Assembly: GCF_000002075.1 (NCBI RefSeq)
Contig: NW_004797297.1
Location: 90,932 to 154,931, forward strand
Direction: 5' to 3'
DNA: 64,000 nucleotides
DNA from: Aplysia californica
Taxonomy: Eukaryota; Mollusca; Gastropoda; Aplysiida; Aplysiidae
Shown here: positions 11,073-25,264 of the stretch, piece by piece
Layout: every line of letters starts with the position of its first letter
Numbering within the stretch: the first letter of the stretch is position 1
Made by a program: the position numbers and the translations under genes
Notes under the pieces: generated by a model
The model's database searches: none
Told to the model about the DNA's origin: nothing
What the model saw: only the letters and a program-made list of their open reading frames with translations

Positions 11073-14000
11073 CTGAAAATTTAAAGAAAAAGAGAGAAAA
11101 ATGGTACTCATGATATCTATTCCTTGTAAAAATAATTTTAAAAGACATGGTTCTGATGAGGGTCATGTGAATCTCTCGGAAGTTACCATATTACCATGGT
11201 AATTAGATACTAATAACACAGCAATATAACCTCCTGAAAGTAATAGGTGGCCGCCAAAGCTCTTTCTCCACTTTCTAACATAAAAACAGAGTCAAGTTCA
11301 TTTAAGGGGGCTCGCGGTTTGGGTCTAGGGCCTCGGGCCTCGGGGACTGATTTTCACTCATTCTGAGCACTTTATACTTTTGGTATTTTCCAATCTCTCA
11401 TTCAGTCTAGATTTTATTGACACTAGTCGCTGAGTGAGTAACATTAACAGAATTCAATTTCGCTGAGTTCTACTGTGTGTACTAACATTTTCGATGTTTA
11501 ACCTTGTTCTTCTCAATACACATTTTTTCACCACTTTTTGCTTGCATATATGCACTTTTTTTTCTCCACCATTTAAAAAATTTTCCAACACAGAGACTTA
11601 AAATTTGGCAAGTAGAGTGCGCCGGGGTTGTGCGACAGGTGGGGCAGCACGACAACCCTGTGGTATGAACCGATTTAGACATGCTAGAGCGTTCCCGCGT
11701 TTATCAACATCTGACAGCACCCTTTCCTGTGGCACGAGACCCTTGGCTGGTCGCTGTGGTTGCTTACTGCAAACTATTTTCAAGCTTGCTGATTATGTAT
11801 TCTAACAGTGTATTGACCTGCAGTTATAAGGCTGTCAATGAATAATTTTACGAAGATGTGCATACTTGTACTACACACAAAGCAGTGTGTTGTGTGTGTA
11901 GCATCAGTGCTAAGCAAAGCACGGAGCCGCTCAGCCTCTCTGAGGGGATGGGTGGAGGTCGAGACATGCTGACATCTCGGTGGGGGTAGAAGTTGAGTGA
12001 CGCATGGCGTCTGGTAAGGCGGGGTTTTGCATCTCAGACCTCTGCAGCCAGAACGGGATAACATTATATTGCCCCAAGGCCCACACCAGCCACATGACAC
12101 AGCCTCTGGACCAGGCGTTCTTCGGGGCAATCAAGCCAGCAAGGCAAGAAGGAGTAAGGAAGTTCATGACAGGCACCACGGAATCCGTCACACCTCATCT
12201 GCCTCTGTCCCTTCCACTTCTTCTGCCTCTGAGCTATCCACGACGTCACAAACTCACCGTCATCGACTCCAGGAAATATTCTCCATGAACTTAAAGCTTG
12301 AGGTGGATAAGGTGGACCTGTGCCTCAAGAGGTATGACAAAGGATACGACCTCAAGATCGACCCGGACCACAACATGTGGTCCAGTCAGATGGACAATAT
12401 TGAACATCTGGCTCCTCCGCTCCCCCAGCCACCAGCAAGAGCCCTGGAACCTCAAATCCCCTCCAGGCAGATGACCATCGACAAGGTGCTCACATTACCA
12501 TCATGTTCAAAGAACAAGGGTGTTAAAAGGTCTCAGCCACCTGTGCCACCGTCCATCAGTGGAAATGACTAGAAAGAGATGATACTCACAAAAAAGAGGA
12601 AGGCAGAGAGAGAACAACAGCAGAAGGAAGAGAGAAAGAAGCAAAGGGAGCAGAGAAAGATGGAACAGCTAGCCCAAGCTGAAGACAAGAAGGAACGCCA
12701 AAAAGAGAAGAAAAAACAAAAGGAGTAGACAAAGAAGGAGAAAGAGGAGGAGAAGAAGAGGAGAATTCAGGAGAAGAAGATGAATGCTTTGGTTGAGGCC
12801 TTACAGAAGAAGAAAGAGGATGCAGATTCCTCTGACTTGGGAGAAGAACAGGTGTACGACGACAGCTCCGACGATTGTGGGGACATTGCGGTCGACTGTG
12901 CTGGATGTGGAGCCACCACCGCAGGATAAGCAGTGCTCACCCAGTGCATGCTTTGTGACAAGTGGTGGCACTCCAACTGTGTCAAACAGATGGACCTGAA
13001 GGACAAGACTCAGGAAGACCTGGATGCCATGGACATTGAACTCTTTTGCTGTGTTGACTAATCTCCCCCATCCCAATTTGTTTCACACAAATAGTGTGAA
13101 CAATATCTTTGTTTATCCATGAGCACTTAGATCCACATGTAGATCTACTTTGCTGTTCTTATATAATTTAATTCATGACTTTTAAGAGTTATCTCGACTC
13201 ACTAACAGATTACTGTTTACATTGTAAGTGTTGGCCTCAATTATTTTTTGTTTTCTTCCTGTTTTTGGCTATACATAAAAATTGAGTGTCACATGTAACT
13301 AACTCTTGTGTAATTTGTAAGAATACTTCATTCTTTGTGATTAGAAAATGATATGTTAGCCTATAAGATTCATAATAAGAAGTTATTAGGGCATGTTGCA
13401 AGACCCGTCCTATCCAAGCACGCAGCCCCTCTATAAAACGCTTCACCTTCCAGTAGGAACGCGCACACACTCGTCCTCACTTTGTCACACAAATGCCACT
13501 ACTGAGGGAGAAGGGCAAACAAAGCAGGCACAGCGCGCTGGGCTGAAGATAGCAGACGAAATATGCTTCTCATCAGTCATTGAGGGGTTACCTCCCCTCT
13601 CACCGGGGACTGGCAAGGAGACTTTATATGCTCAGGGTAGCACGGACTACCGCCTCTACTCTCGTTAGAAAAATAATTTGTACTAGTAGTGGGCTAATAG
13701 TTCTTTTACGTTTTGCTTTAGAATTTTTGAGAGTTTTTTTTTATGCTTAAAATATTTTTTTAAAGATCAAATAGAATATCCCCAAATTTGAGAACAATTT
13801 TGGATACTTTCTAAGTATAGTATCAAAAATCAAAATAGCTAACTGCAAGCACCTATTTATTTGTGACATTTTGCAAGTTACAGAATTTTTCAAAGTTAAA
13901 AACTGTAGAAATGGTGGAGAAAAAAAAATCTCTATCCAATTTTCAAGAAGGCCACCGTTTCCATTGCAACGGCTTACGTAATCGAGTGTATCAACAGTTG

Positions 14001-17000
14001 AAGATGAATCTTTTGTCTCATACTACTTACTGCCTGTGACAAAAGTTGTTTCAGTTTGTCTTTAGTTAAAAATGTGGTCCCGTAAGTATCGAGCCCCCTT
14101 AACAAGTAGACACATTATTTGCAAGATCTTGTTATGTCAAAAATTCTGCTTAAGTCCCCATTTCAGATAAACATACAGGTCACTTTTGCATGGTAACCTA
14201 TAACAAAAAAAAGAGGTACCAGTAAGAATACCAACTGACCAAAAATATTCTAATTACAAAAGATGCCTCCACATTTTTTAAAGAATGGCTTGAATGGTTT
14301 CCAAGTCATGTTTGCTATACCAGTAAAGGACAGTTCTAACTCAATTTACAGGAAAAAAATACAATAAAACTTACTTTTTGCAGGAATATTAAAATGACAA
14401 ATAGAAATATAAGACTCATTAGAAAGAAGCCCGGAATTCCAATGACCCCTTCTACCATAAAGGGTACAAAACATCTACACATCACAAGTCATCAAATAAA
14501 GAAATTTGTGACAAAGTAGGACTCATTAAGCAGTTTAGAAAAGAGGGTCTACGAGTATGTGTTACCCACCGTCTCATCCGAGCAGACAGCCGCCATCTGT
14601 GTACCAAACATGATACCAGTGAAAATGCCAAACAGCATGCCCTCAAAGATGAGGAAGATGAGAAAGATGGTGGTCGCTGGAGGGGACATCCCAGAGCATC
14701 CTGTGGAAAATAATATGGCATTAAACTATTAAAAACCCTTTAAACTCCATTGGCACACAATGAAACATTTGTTTGTTTGAGTAATGAAAAGCACATAGGC
14801 ACAGCAAAGCCCTTAGCAAGCATTTTACAAAATCATGGATTGAATTATCATTTTTATGCCAATGATTTCCAAATGTATGTTAATGGCACCATTCAAGATC
14901 TACCAAACATGATTTGCATCACTAAACAATGTTTTTATGAAATCAAAAAGTGGATGACAGTAAACGAAGAAAAGACAGACATCATTCTTATAAAAAATCC
15001 ATGATTAAATAAACATCTGGAAAGTGTCAACTTTGATTTATATGGGCATATGACATCTAGTAAAGAAAATGTCAGGAATCTCGGTGTATATATTGACCAC
15101 CACTTATCAATGGGCTCGTTTGTAGGATCTCTGTCCAAATCCCTTTATTTTCAGCTGAGAAAGATAGGCCTAGTTCGAAAGTACTTAAACGAAGAGACCA
15201 CAAAAACACTGGTAACATCTCTTATCCTATCTAGATTAGACTATTGTAACTCACTCCTAGCAGGTCTGAACAACAAATATTTGAATCGTTTACAAGTAAT
15301 TCAAAACAATGCCGCTAGACTGATAACAAGATCTAAAAAACGAGACCATGTCACTCCATTATTAAAAGAACTGCATTGGCTCCCTGTAAAAGAACTAATA
15401 ATATTTTAAATCTGCGTCATGTGTTTCAAATGTGTAAATAAAACTGCTCCTTTTTATCTACAAGAACTTCTCAGTATATATAAACCAGGGAGAAACCTAA
15501 GATCATCAAACGATAACACCCAACTTGTGACACCTGTAAAATCATACAAATCATATGGAGAGAGATCTTTCTCATATCTTGGTCCATTTATGTGGAACAG
15601 ATTACCCATGAAACTAAGACAAATAAGAACACTTGATAGCTTCAAAAGACATCTTAAACATTTTCTGTTCCTACAGGCCTATCCTTCATAAGCTTTTAAT
15701 GTTATCTTTCATTATAGTTGTTCTGTTTCTATGTCTGGATGAAAATAGTCTCTGTGTGTGTGTGTGTGTGTTTGTATGTGTGTGTGTATGTGTGATTGTG
15801 TGCATTAATGTATATTGCATGAGAAGAAAGGAAGTAGTAAGAAAGGTTTTTGAAAAATGGGTATTCCAATGTAAAGCGCATTGAGCTACTTTTTTGGAAA
15901 TGCGCTATATAAATGTTATATATTATTATTATTATTATTTTTATTATTATTATTTAGAAGTGTCTTACGACGCTCGCAACTGCATAAGGTCATTTGAGCA
16001 AGCGGGACGCATTGAACATTTTTAGTTTGGTAGGAATTAATTTTTAATTTTGACTAGGTAGCGGCCGAAGCCTATTCATCAATTATGGACCACAAAGGGA
16101 TTTTTATCAAGCGCAATTTGCACATGGGACCTCCGAGATATTTCGCCCTAATCCGAGAAGACTATGTGTTGGACCTCACCTGCCATAACATCACGGGGAG
16201 TGTGACAGCAGTAAGAAGGAGGGAGGAGCCAAGGAGTAGAAAGAGAAAGGCTGCAGAAAGAGTCAGGAGCCAAAAGGAGAGTGCAAAGGGGGTGGGGGTT
16301 GGGGGGGGGGGGCGGTGTGCAGAAAGTGAAAACGAAAGCAGACGACAGAACATGGCTAGGGAACAGGAAAGGAGGTGAAAGGAGAAAATTTTAGAGAAGA
16401 CAATTTTCCATTGCTGTCAGGTTTCGAACGCGAGACCTACTGAATGAGAGGCAAACACCATAACCTCTGGACCACAAGAGACCCCCCCAACCTTGTCAGA
16501 CTGTTTCTATTTCTGTCCTCGTGGTTTTAAGGACAAAAAATCTGAAATTACGCAAACTGAGCCCAAAAATGTGAAATTATGCGATTCTGTTAATTGTAAC
16601 AAAGAATAAAGAAGGAAAATAATCAGAAATTATGCAAAAAATGATCAAATTTTGCTAAATTATGCGGGGTGCCTAAAACCACGGGGACAGCTATTTTCAG
16701 CATGTTCCTGCTATTCATCAGAGCATCCACCATCTCTAGAGCTCCCAATACCACACTTTAGTTTAGCCACTGTTCACGCCTCCGAGCACATGCAAAGACT
16801 GACAAAAATTATACATCTTGAATGACAAGTTATTATTTCTTTTTTTCTTAAAGTAAGAGAAAATGCACCAACACCAGGAAAAAGAGTTCTCCAAAACAAT
16901 ATTTTAGCTCATTTTAAAAATCAATTCATTACCACATTTCTCCACTTAAGATAAAATACATTTTTACATTCCACTAGTTATGTTTACCTTTTAAGCCTTC

Positions 17001-20000
17001 ACTGCAAAGTGGACGTATCTCATACAGACCGATAATCTACCGCCCAGTGCTGTGTAAACGTATCTCATAAGACGGCTCAAACCTGTGTATTTTTCTATTG
17101 ATATTTCATAGATATTTCATTGATATTGGTATTAGTTTTACCAAAGTGTCTTTCATGGCAAGGGTAAATTCGCCGATTAAAGACTGTGACCTATGACAAC
17201 TTGCGCACGTTAGAATTTTCCTTAGCATTTGGGGTCCATAAATGGTTAGCAGTCAAGGGGTTAAATTAAGAAAATAAAAGTTCAAACTTCTTTCAGAATA
17301 CTGTTCTAATAGTACAAGTAAATCATATATCACAACTCTCAAGTCTCAGAAAGTTTACCTGAAGACTCACCTTTCCAATCTTTGGCTACGCAGTGGATGA
17401 AATGTGCCACTGCCATATACAATGAGTGAATGGAGATGAGACATATGTACATCTGGGGACACAAAACAGACAGACGATCTCTCACTATATTATCTTTAAT
17501 AGAAGCAAATATAATGAAGCAGTTGCTTAAACTGAAGACCTCATCACCTGTCATAATGGTTTACTGTTGATTATACTTGTATTAAAATTTGGTAACAGAA
17601 TTTTGACCCTATAAAAGTCTTCCAGAAAATATGGGTTTTGGTGATCTGCATTTGGGTAATAAAATTCCAAATTAATTAAAATTTAATAGCAGAAGACAGT
17701 CTGTAGTCAAAACAAACAATAAACAGCATCTTCAAAGATGACATGTGGCCACATGAAAGCTAGATTCCACTCACTCATAGAAAAGCAATAGTCAAAATAT
17801 ATGAATTATCATCTATATAGTGACATAAGACACCAATAACAAGAAACATTAAAGATCCTGCAAGATGAGCAAGGAAGCCAAAAAAAAAACCCATTAATTA
17901 GTATCCCACCGACAATAAGATATACACTGCCAGCGTTCTAGTTTAAATATAAATCTAATTCTTTTGTTTCAAAATGTAAAGCAACAAATTCTTCTAAAGT
18001 GTTAAAAGAAAATTATGATCCTCAAGATCAAACGTTTTTCCCATTTATATCAAACAATCGAAAAAGTACTCACAGTGAAAAGAACAAAATACTTCTGATT
18101 GCTTTCTCCAACACAGTTATTCACCCAAGGGCAATGGTGATCCATTTTGCGGATGCAGCGTTGACAGACACTGAATTACAGACATAAAAAGATCAAAACC
18201 TAGTTAAACCTTTCAAAATAATATCATTTTAATCATGATACATTATATCCAAAAGATACAGACTATTCATTTCCAACTGATTATGTAAGTTTTACAAGTT
18301 ATAAATATATGAGAGAAAATTTTCTTAGTTATGAAAGGCAACTCCCCTGCTGGTGGGGGGCCCCGGGGGAGCAAAGAATACACCTGCTATGATACTGCAT
18401 ATCGTAAGAGGCGACTAAAAGTGCATAAGTCTGGTCGCCCAAAAAGTGCCAGTTTGCGGAGGGCCAACTACCCAATCCAGTAAAAACAGTAAGTTACAGA
18501 AACACGGACAAACACAGCTTTTATTTTTCGATCTTGGGAGACGGAGGAGCTTCTGCATCAGCAGGAACAATGCTGGACAGCGGACAAAGCCGAAAGGACT
18601 CTTCTGACCCGAAACCTTCTCGGTCGAACAAGTCTCTCCGGATTGCGTCATGGAATGTTCGCACCTTGTATGAAGCAGGAAAGAGTTCTCAAGTAGTACA
18701 AGAGATGAAGAGATACAGGCTGCACATACTAGGAGTCAGCGAAACACACTGGATACAGTCTGGACAGAAGCAGCTCAGCTCGGGGGAACAAGTATTGTAT
18801 TCTGGGAGGGAAGACAAGTACCATGCGGAGGGAGTGGGAATCATTTTGAGTAAGTATGCACAGAAGTCACTTAGAGGATGGGAACCACACGGGGAAAGGA
18901 TCATCATGGCTTCATTCACTCTACGCCCCAACAAATGATGCTTCGGATGAAGACAAGGATGCCTTTTACAGCCAGCTCCAGGGGGTCATCGATAAACTAC
19001 CAAGGAAGGACGTCAACATCATAATGGGAGATGCCAATGCCAAGATTGGTCAGGACAACGTGGGGTATGAAAGAATTATGGGATAACATGGCTTGGGACA
19101 AATGAATGAGAACGGGGAGCGATTCGCAAATATATGTGCTTTCAACAGTTTTGTTATTGGAGGCTCTGTTTTTCCCCACAAGAGGATCCACAAGGCCACA
19201 TGGGTTTCGCCAGATGGAGTGACGGAGAACCAAATAGATCATTTTTGTATCTCTCGTAAGTTCAGGCGTTCACTCGAAGATGTCAAAGTACAGAGAGGGA
19301 CAGATGTTGGATCGGATCATCTGGTGTTGGCAAAACTCAAGCTTCGACTCAGAAAGCACGGAACCAGCACGGGAATCAAAAGAACCAAGTTCCAAGTAAG
19401 TCTCTTGAACGGACACAAGAAAGAAGAGTTTCAGCTACAGCTGAGGAACAGATTTCAACTTCTGGCTGATCTTGGCGGTGAGGACACGGAGGTGGATACA
19501 CACTGGACCAAGGTCAAAGAAGTCTTTACATCAACATGTCAAGAAGTACTCGGTGGAAAGAAATGAGAGCACAAGGAATGGATTAGCCAACACTCATTGG
19601 ATTTAATCAGGATAAGAAGACAGCTGAAGGCAGAAGCGAATGCAAGTAGAACAAGAGGATCAATAGCGGATGCATGGGAGCAGTACAGGACAACAGCTAA
19701 AGATGTCAAGAAATCAATAAGAAAAGACAAGGAGGAATTCATAAACAGGCTAGTAGAGGAGGCAGAGGAAGCAGCAATAGGAGGGCACATATGCGAATCC
19801 TTTACCAGACCACAAGGACACTTGCTGGAAAATATGGGAAACCTGAAGTACCGGTAAAGGACCAAGAGGGGAAAAGCATTTTTGGAAAGGAAGCTCAGTC
19901 CAAGCGATGGGTAGAGCATTTCAACAGTCTCCTGAACAAACCACCACCGAGTAACCCACCAAACATACTGCCAGCAAGAAATGAGTTACCTATCTGCTGT

Positions 20001-23000
20001 GATGCTCCTTCAAAACAAGAGATTCTGGATGCCATTAAGAAGCTGAACAAAGGTAAAGCAGCCGGACCCGACCAGATTCCACCTGAAGCCCTAAGAGCAG
20101 ATGCCAATGTGATGGCAGACATCCTCCTCCCACTGTTTACCAGGATCTGGAATGAGAGCAAGTTCCCAAAGGATTGGAAAGAAGGACACCTCGTGAAGCT
20201 TCCAAAAAAGGGGGATCTCAGCAACTGTAGCAACTACAGAGGGATCACTCTTCTCTCAATACCAGGTAAGGTCTTCAACAGAATCATTCTGGAGAGAATC
20301 AAGACAGGAACCGATCCAAGACTACGGGATGAACAGGCCGGTTTCCGGAAAAATTGCTCAACCACTGACCAGATTGCCACGCTGAGGATTATTGTGGAAC
20401 AGTCCCTGGAGTGGAGCTCCCAGCTGATTGTCAACTTCCTTGACTATGAGAAGGCCTTTGACAGTATAGACCGAGCGACACTATGGAAGATAATGAGACA
20501 CCACGGAATCCCACAGAAGTTGGTGAACCTCATGAAGAGCATGTACAAAGGGACAAGTTGCAGGGTTGTACATGATGGCCAGCTCACTGACAGCTTTGAC
20601 ATCAAGACTGGAGTGAGACAGGGATGCTTACTATCACCGTTCCTCTTCATATTGGCAATCGACTGGCTGATGACGGAAACCACCAGAGGACACAGAAATG
20701 GTATACAGTGGACACCATGGACACAGTTGGACGATCTGGATTTTGCAGACGACTTAGCGCTTCTGTCGCACACCCAGGAACAGATGCAAGCAAAGACTTC
20801 AGTATTAAACAGCCTATCGGAGTCTGTTGGATTGAGGATCCACCCCGGAAAGTCAAAGGTCCTAAGGACAGATGCATAATGAAAGGGGCAGGTCACAATA
20901 GAAGGAAAGGCCCTAGAAAACGTTGAATCCTTCTGCTATCTTGGGAGCATAATTGACAGAGAGGGAGGAACAGGTGCTGAAATAGTCCCGCATTGGAAAA
21001 GCACAGGCTGCTTTCATATCTTTGGATAGGATTTGGAAGACCAGAGAGATCTCACTTCGAACAAAGCTGAGGATTTTCAATTCAAACATGAAGTCGGTCC
21101 TGTTGTATGGATGTGAGGCATGGAACGCATCACAGACTTGTATAAAGAGGATCCAGGTTTTCTTGAACAGGTGTCTAAGAAAGTTACTGAGGATCAGATG
21201 GACAGACAGGGTCACCAATGTGGAAGTGTTAAGGAAAACAAGACAGATCCCAGTCAGAGATGAGGTAGGAAGAAGGCGGTGGCGATGGATCGGACATACT
21301 CTCAGGAAGTCAGGCAGCTGTATAACAAAGAAAGTTTTGGATTGGAACCCACAGGGCAAGAGATCAAGGGGAAGACCTCGTGGAACCTGGAGAAGAATCA
21401 CAGAAATCGATGTACAGAAAAGTGGGAAGACATGGAATAACATCAAGAAGCTAGCCCAGGATAGAGAAAAGTGGAGGGTGTTTGTCCGTGGCCTATACCT
21501 TGGTGCAGGGTGAGAAAAGCAATGATGATGATGATGATGAAAGGCAACTACGGCATGTACTGTGCTTTAAACCAAAAAAAAACACATATCACCTGCAATG
21601 GTGGGCCCTGTCTGGTTTTATGCTGATACATTTTGGGCATTTGAATACAACTTCTCCTTTCTTCAATCCCAAGCTCTTGATCCCTTCAGAGGTTGCATTT
21701 CCCTTTGGCACTGCCCCCTGTGAAAAAACAACAAAATTATTTCCATTGACAACTACATGGCGACAAATAGGGTGAGGCAATTATATAACAGTAACACTAA
21801 ACGAATAGAACATTAATATTTGAATCTCAAAAAAATACCATCATGATATCAATACACAACTAATACACTGACATCTATGAATATTCCCACAATTAAAATA
21901 AATTGCATTGAGGAACTAAACAGAGATCTGATAAATGTGAAACACAAAAGTCCACCACTAAAACTTGAACTATACCACGTAAATCAACAATAATAGATTA
22001 TCATCATTGTCAACAGACTTGATTCTTTAGTATCCTTTGGCCTCTGTCACCTGTCCTTGTGTCCACAGCTTCAAAACACTATTACTGTTTCAAAACAGGC
22101 GCTGCATGAAGACACATTCCCATTAACTTGATACGGATCACCTTAATGCTTTGCAGATGATTGTGATTATCTGGATAGGGGAAGTTGACACTGGTGGTTT
22201 TAACTTTTACACATGAGCAGGAAGGTCATATATTGGCCAGGAGCAGAACTACAGAAAACAAAGCTAACCTTTTGAAAAAATAATGCTAGACAGGCAAAGT
22301 AAAAACAAAATCATATCACTTTACAAAACCGAAGGTTCTACAGGGTAAGAAAAACTCACAGGATCTGTAAACATAGCTCTCAGGTGTGAGGCAACAGCCA
22401 AGAAGGACAAAATGTTGAAAACTACGCCATGCAGGAGGCTGTAGATATTGGACGACTCATGGACCAACATGACGAACATGACCACATACTCCGCATAGAG
22501 GATCAGCAACCATGTGAAGATCGCACACACCACTCCACAGATGTCCTTCACAAACCAAACATGCCGCAATGAGGGATGATGCACACCAAAGGGGCGAAAA
22601 AGCGGTGACAGGTCATAGTGAGCAACGTTATCCGTCTGAATCTTGTCCTGAACTTTTTTCTTTTTATATGGTGACTTTCCTTTGTAGATTGGCTTTGTGG
22701 TGGCAATTTCCTCCAGTTCTCTGACAGAAAATAAAAGGTACAGTATAATGAATAAGTCATGATTCACTTCTATTCCAAAATAAGATTTTTCTTTACATTA
22801 CAATCCGGTCATAACCAAGAAAGAACATTTACTCCAAAGAGCACTATAAAGTTTAAAAGGAGGAAGATACCATGGCATACACATACCAAAGAAAACACTG
22901 TAAAACCAGACAAAACAAAAACAAATCCTATGTGAGAGCTTGAAAGCCACAATTTAATCCCAATGTACCCTTACTAATAAATGGATTATTTGAACTTAAC

Positions 23001-25233
23001 CTGTTACAAAGCAAAAATCTTTCCAAAACAGATAATAATGCTCGTTCTTGCTGTGGAATCAAAAATAACGTTTGTAGTTCTACTACACATACTAAACTCA
23101 CACAAACAATGAGCATTATATGTTCACAATTACTCCACAAACTGAATGCTTTGATAGCAATAAATTCTGTTCTTCTAATAGTTAATCAAAATGTTATAGG
23201 CTTAAGAGTGGGTTTATTTTGCAGTCTATTAAAAAATGACTGCAACAGAGAAATTTTCAAGCTCACAATGAATGGTCACAAGATGGGGCAATGGTGAAGC
23301 AAAGTGAGGGATTCATGGCTCTAGAATCTAGTAGGTTTTAGTTTTAGTTTTAGAAGAGGGTTTTACGGCGCTTGCAACGGCATTATAATATAAGGTCATG
23401 AGCGCCAAGGGGTGGATGCCAACAGAAAAGTCTTTACAGGGAATCAGAGTTACTCTGCTCACCTCTCTAGCTTCAACAGCACAAAGTCTGCTTGAACGAC
23501 TATCAAGGCACCCCGGGTCACAAAAGCGTGACAAACATACAAAAGAAGTAGTGGAAAAATGAAGATAGTAAAGATTAGGAAAGAAAAAGCAGGAGTCCCA
23601 TACTGTACTTCAGGAACAGTTATGAGCATGACATGGTTGGATCAACCCATTTACAATTCTACTGTACAGTAGAACAAAAAATTCCCCCCCTTCCTTGGGA
23701 ATAATAAAGATATACACGAGAATACAACATCAACATTTCATTATTAATCCTCATCCTGCGGGGGCCGGGTTTATGTCGCCCGATAAGCCTATTTCGGCAA
23801 CTCGTCTACGTTCTGGTCCCGAGTCAGTGTAGCCCCTGGCTCAGCGCACGCGCACGGCGCATCATCTTACGTGAAATTTGGGTCCCGAGTTGGATCCCCA
23901 TTCACGCAAGTCAAGTGTGTGTGCGTCAGTCTGCTTGAGTTTGTGTGTGTTTGTGGCCTTCTTCTAGAACCGCCTGCGTTGGTTCGTAATCGAGGCATAC
24001 GTCTCATTCAAAACACACCAAGTTGGTAGCTCTAGATGTTCGTCCAATGAAATTATAGAAGAAATTGACCCACATAGACATGAGGAGCTCGAAAGGATAG
24101 TCAGGAAACAAGACTTCCATTTTTCTATACAAAATCTTTCAAATGAGCTTGATTTTGTATGAAATGATACTATCAGATAAAAAATAAGCTTGTTTGATAG
24201 TTTTGAATACCATTGTGCAGGTACAAAGAGCAATTTGAGTGCAAAACATTCGGAAATTGACCTATATATATACCCCTTTCGAACCTCAGGTCATTCATCA
24301 CAACAAGAGCGTCTAGAAAGGTTATGGGCGTAACCACTCGTAATGTCTTATCAGCTTGTGAGTGGGGGTTATTATTCATGTGTTTGTAATACTTTATAAA
24401 TAGAAGGCAAGCGCTATTTGCTACGCCGCGTTCTGAATAGCTTCCATGCTATTTGCAACGCCGCGCTCTGAATAGCTCCTGTGCTATTTGAAACGCCAGT
24501 ACTAGAATCTAGATCTAGATCTAAATGTAGTAGCAATCGTTTCTACATGATAATATTGTAGTTCTGCCTGAATTATGGAAGCTTTCTCAGTTTTTTTATT
24601 ATAAACCTCCTAGGATTTGACTCTTTTTTTTTATGACGTTGTCTTATTCCGATCAACATGGGTAGATCTAGATTTCTAGATCTACAAAAATCTAGATCTA
24701 GATTAGATCTAACAATTGTTTCTGACATTGTTTGCACAAAAATAGACGTCTTAACTTGTTTTTATCTTTCATAATCATTTGAGTTAAAGTTTGAGCAAGT
24801 TTAACGTCGAAAGACGCTTGATTCAAGCCTTGAATAACAATAACAAGACGGTGTAACTCGAACTTTAAGTTAGGCCTATAGAACGTATACAAGCTGTCTA
24901 CTGTCTACGTTCTCTAAGTTTAATGTTCAGTGCTTGCTTCCAAGTGTGGCATCGAATCCCGGTCCCGGAAGGGTTATTTTTTTCTTCTCCTGAGCCTAAA
25001 ATAAAATTTAAAAATTTTTAATTAGACTCACAGATCAAGGAAAGCCACTACTGAACTTTAACCAGGCCTAAATTGGTAAAAGGAAAAGTATAGGCTATAC
25101 TAAGGCCTACTTTGTACAGAGTTCCTCTTGGGGACAAAACCAGAAAGTGCATGCTTCATCACTACATTAAAAAAAAACTACAGAGCAACAAGATATAATT
25201 ATGGGAACAATTTGTTGGTCAGTCGAGAAGAGG

Positions 25234-25264
<31 letters not shown>

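Noticed and set aside
18534-20879. Possible host gene resembling craniofacial development protein 2
   Set aside because: The endonuclease and FADD-type reverse transcriptase, simple-repeat tail and target duplication show it is a LINE ORF.
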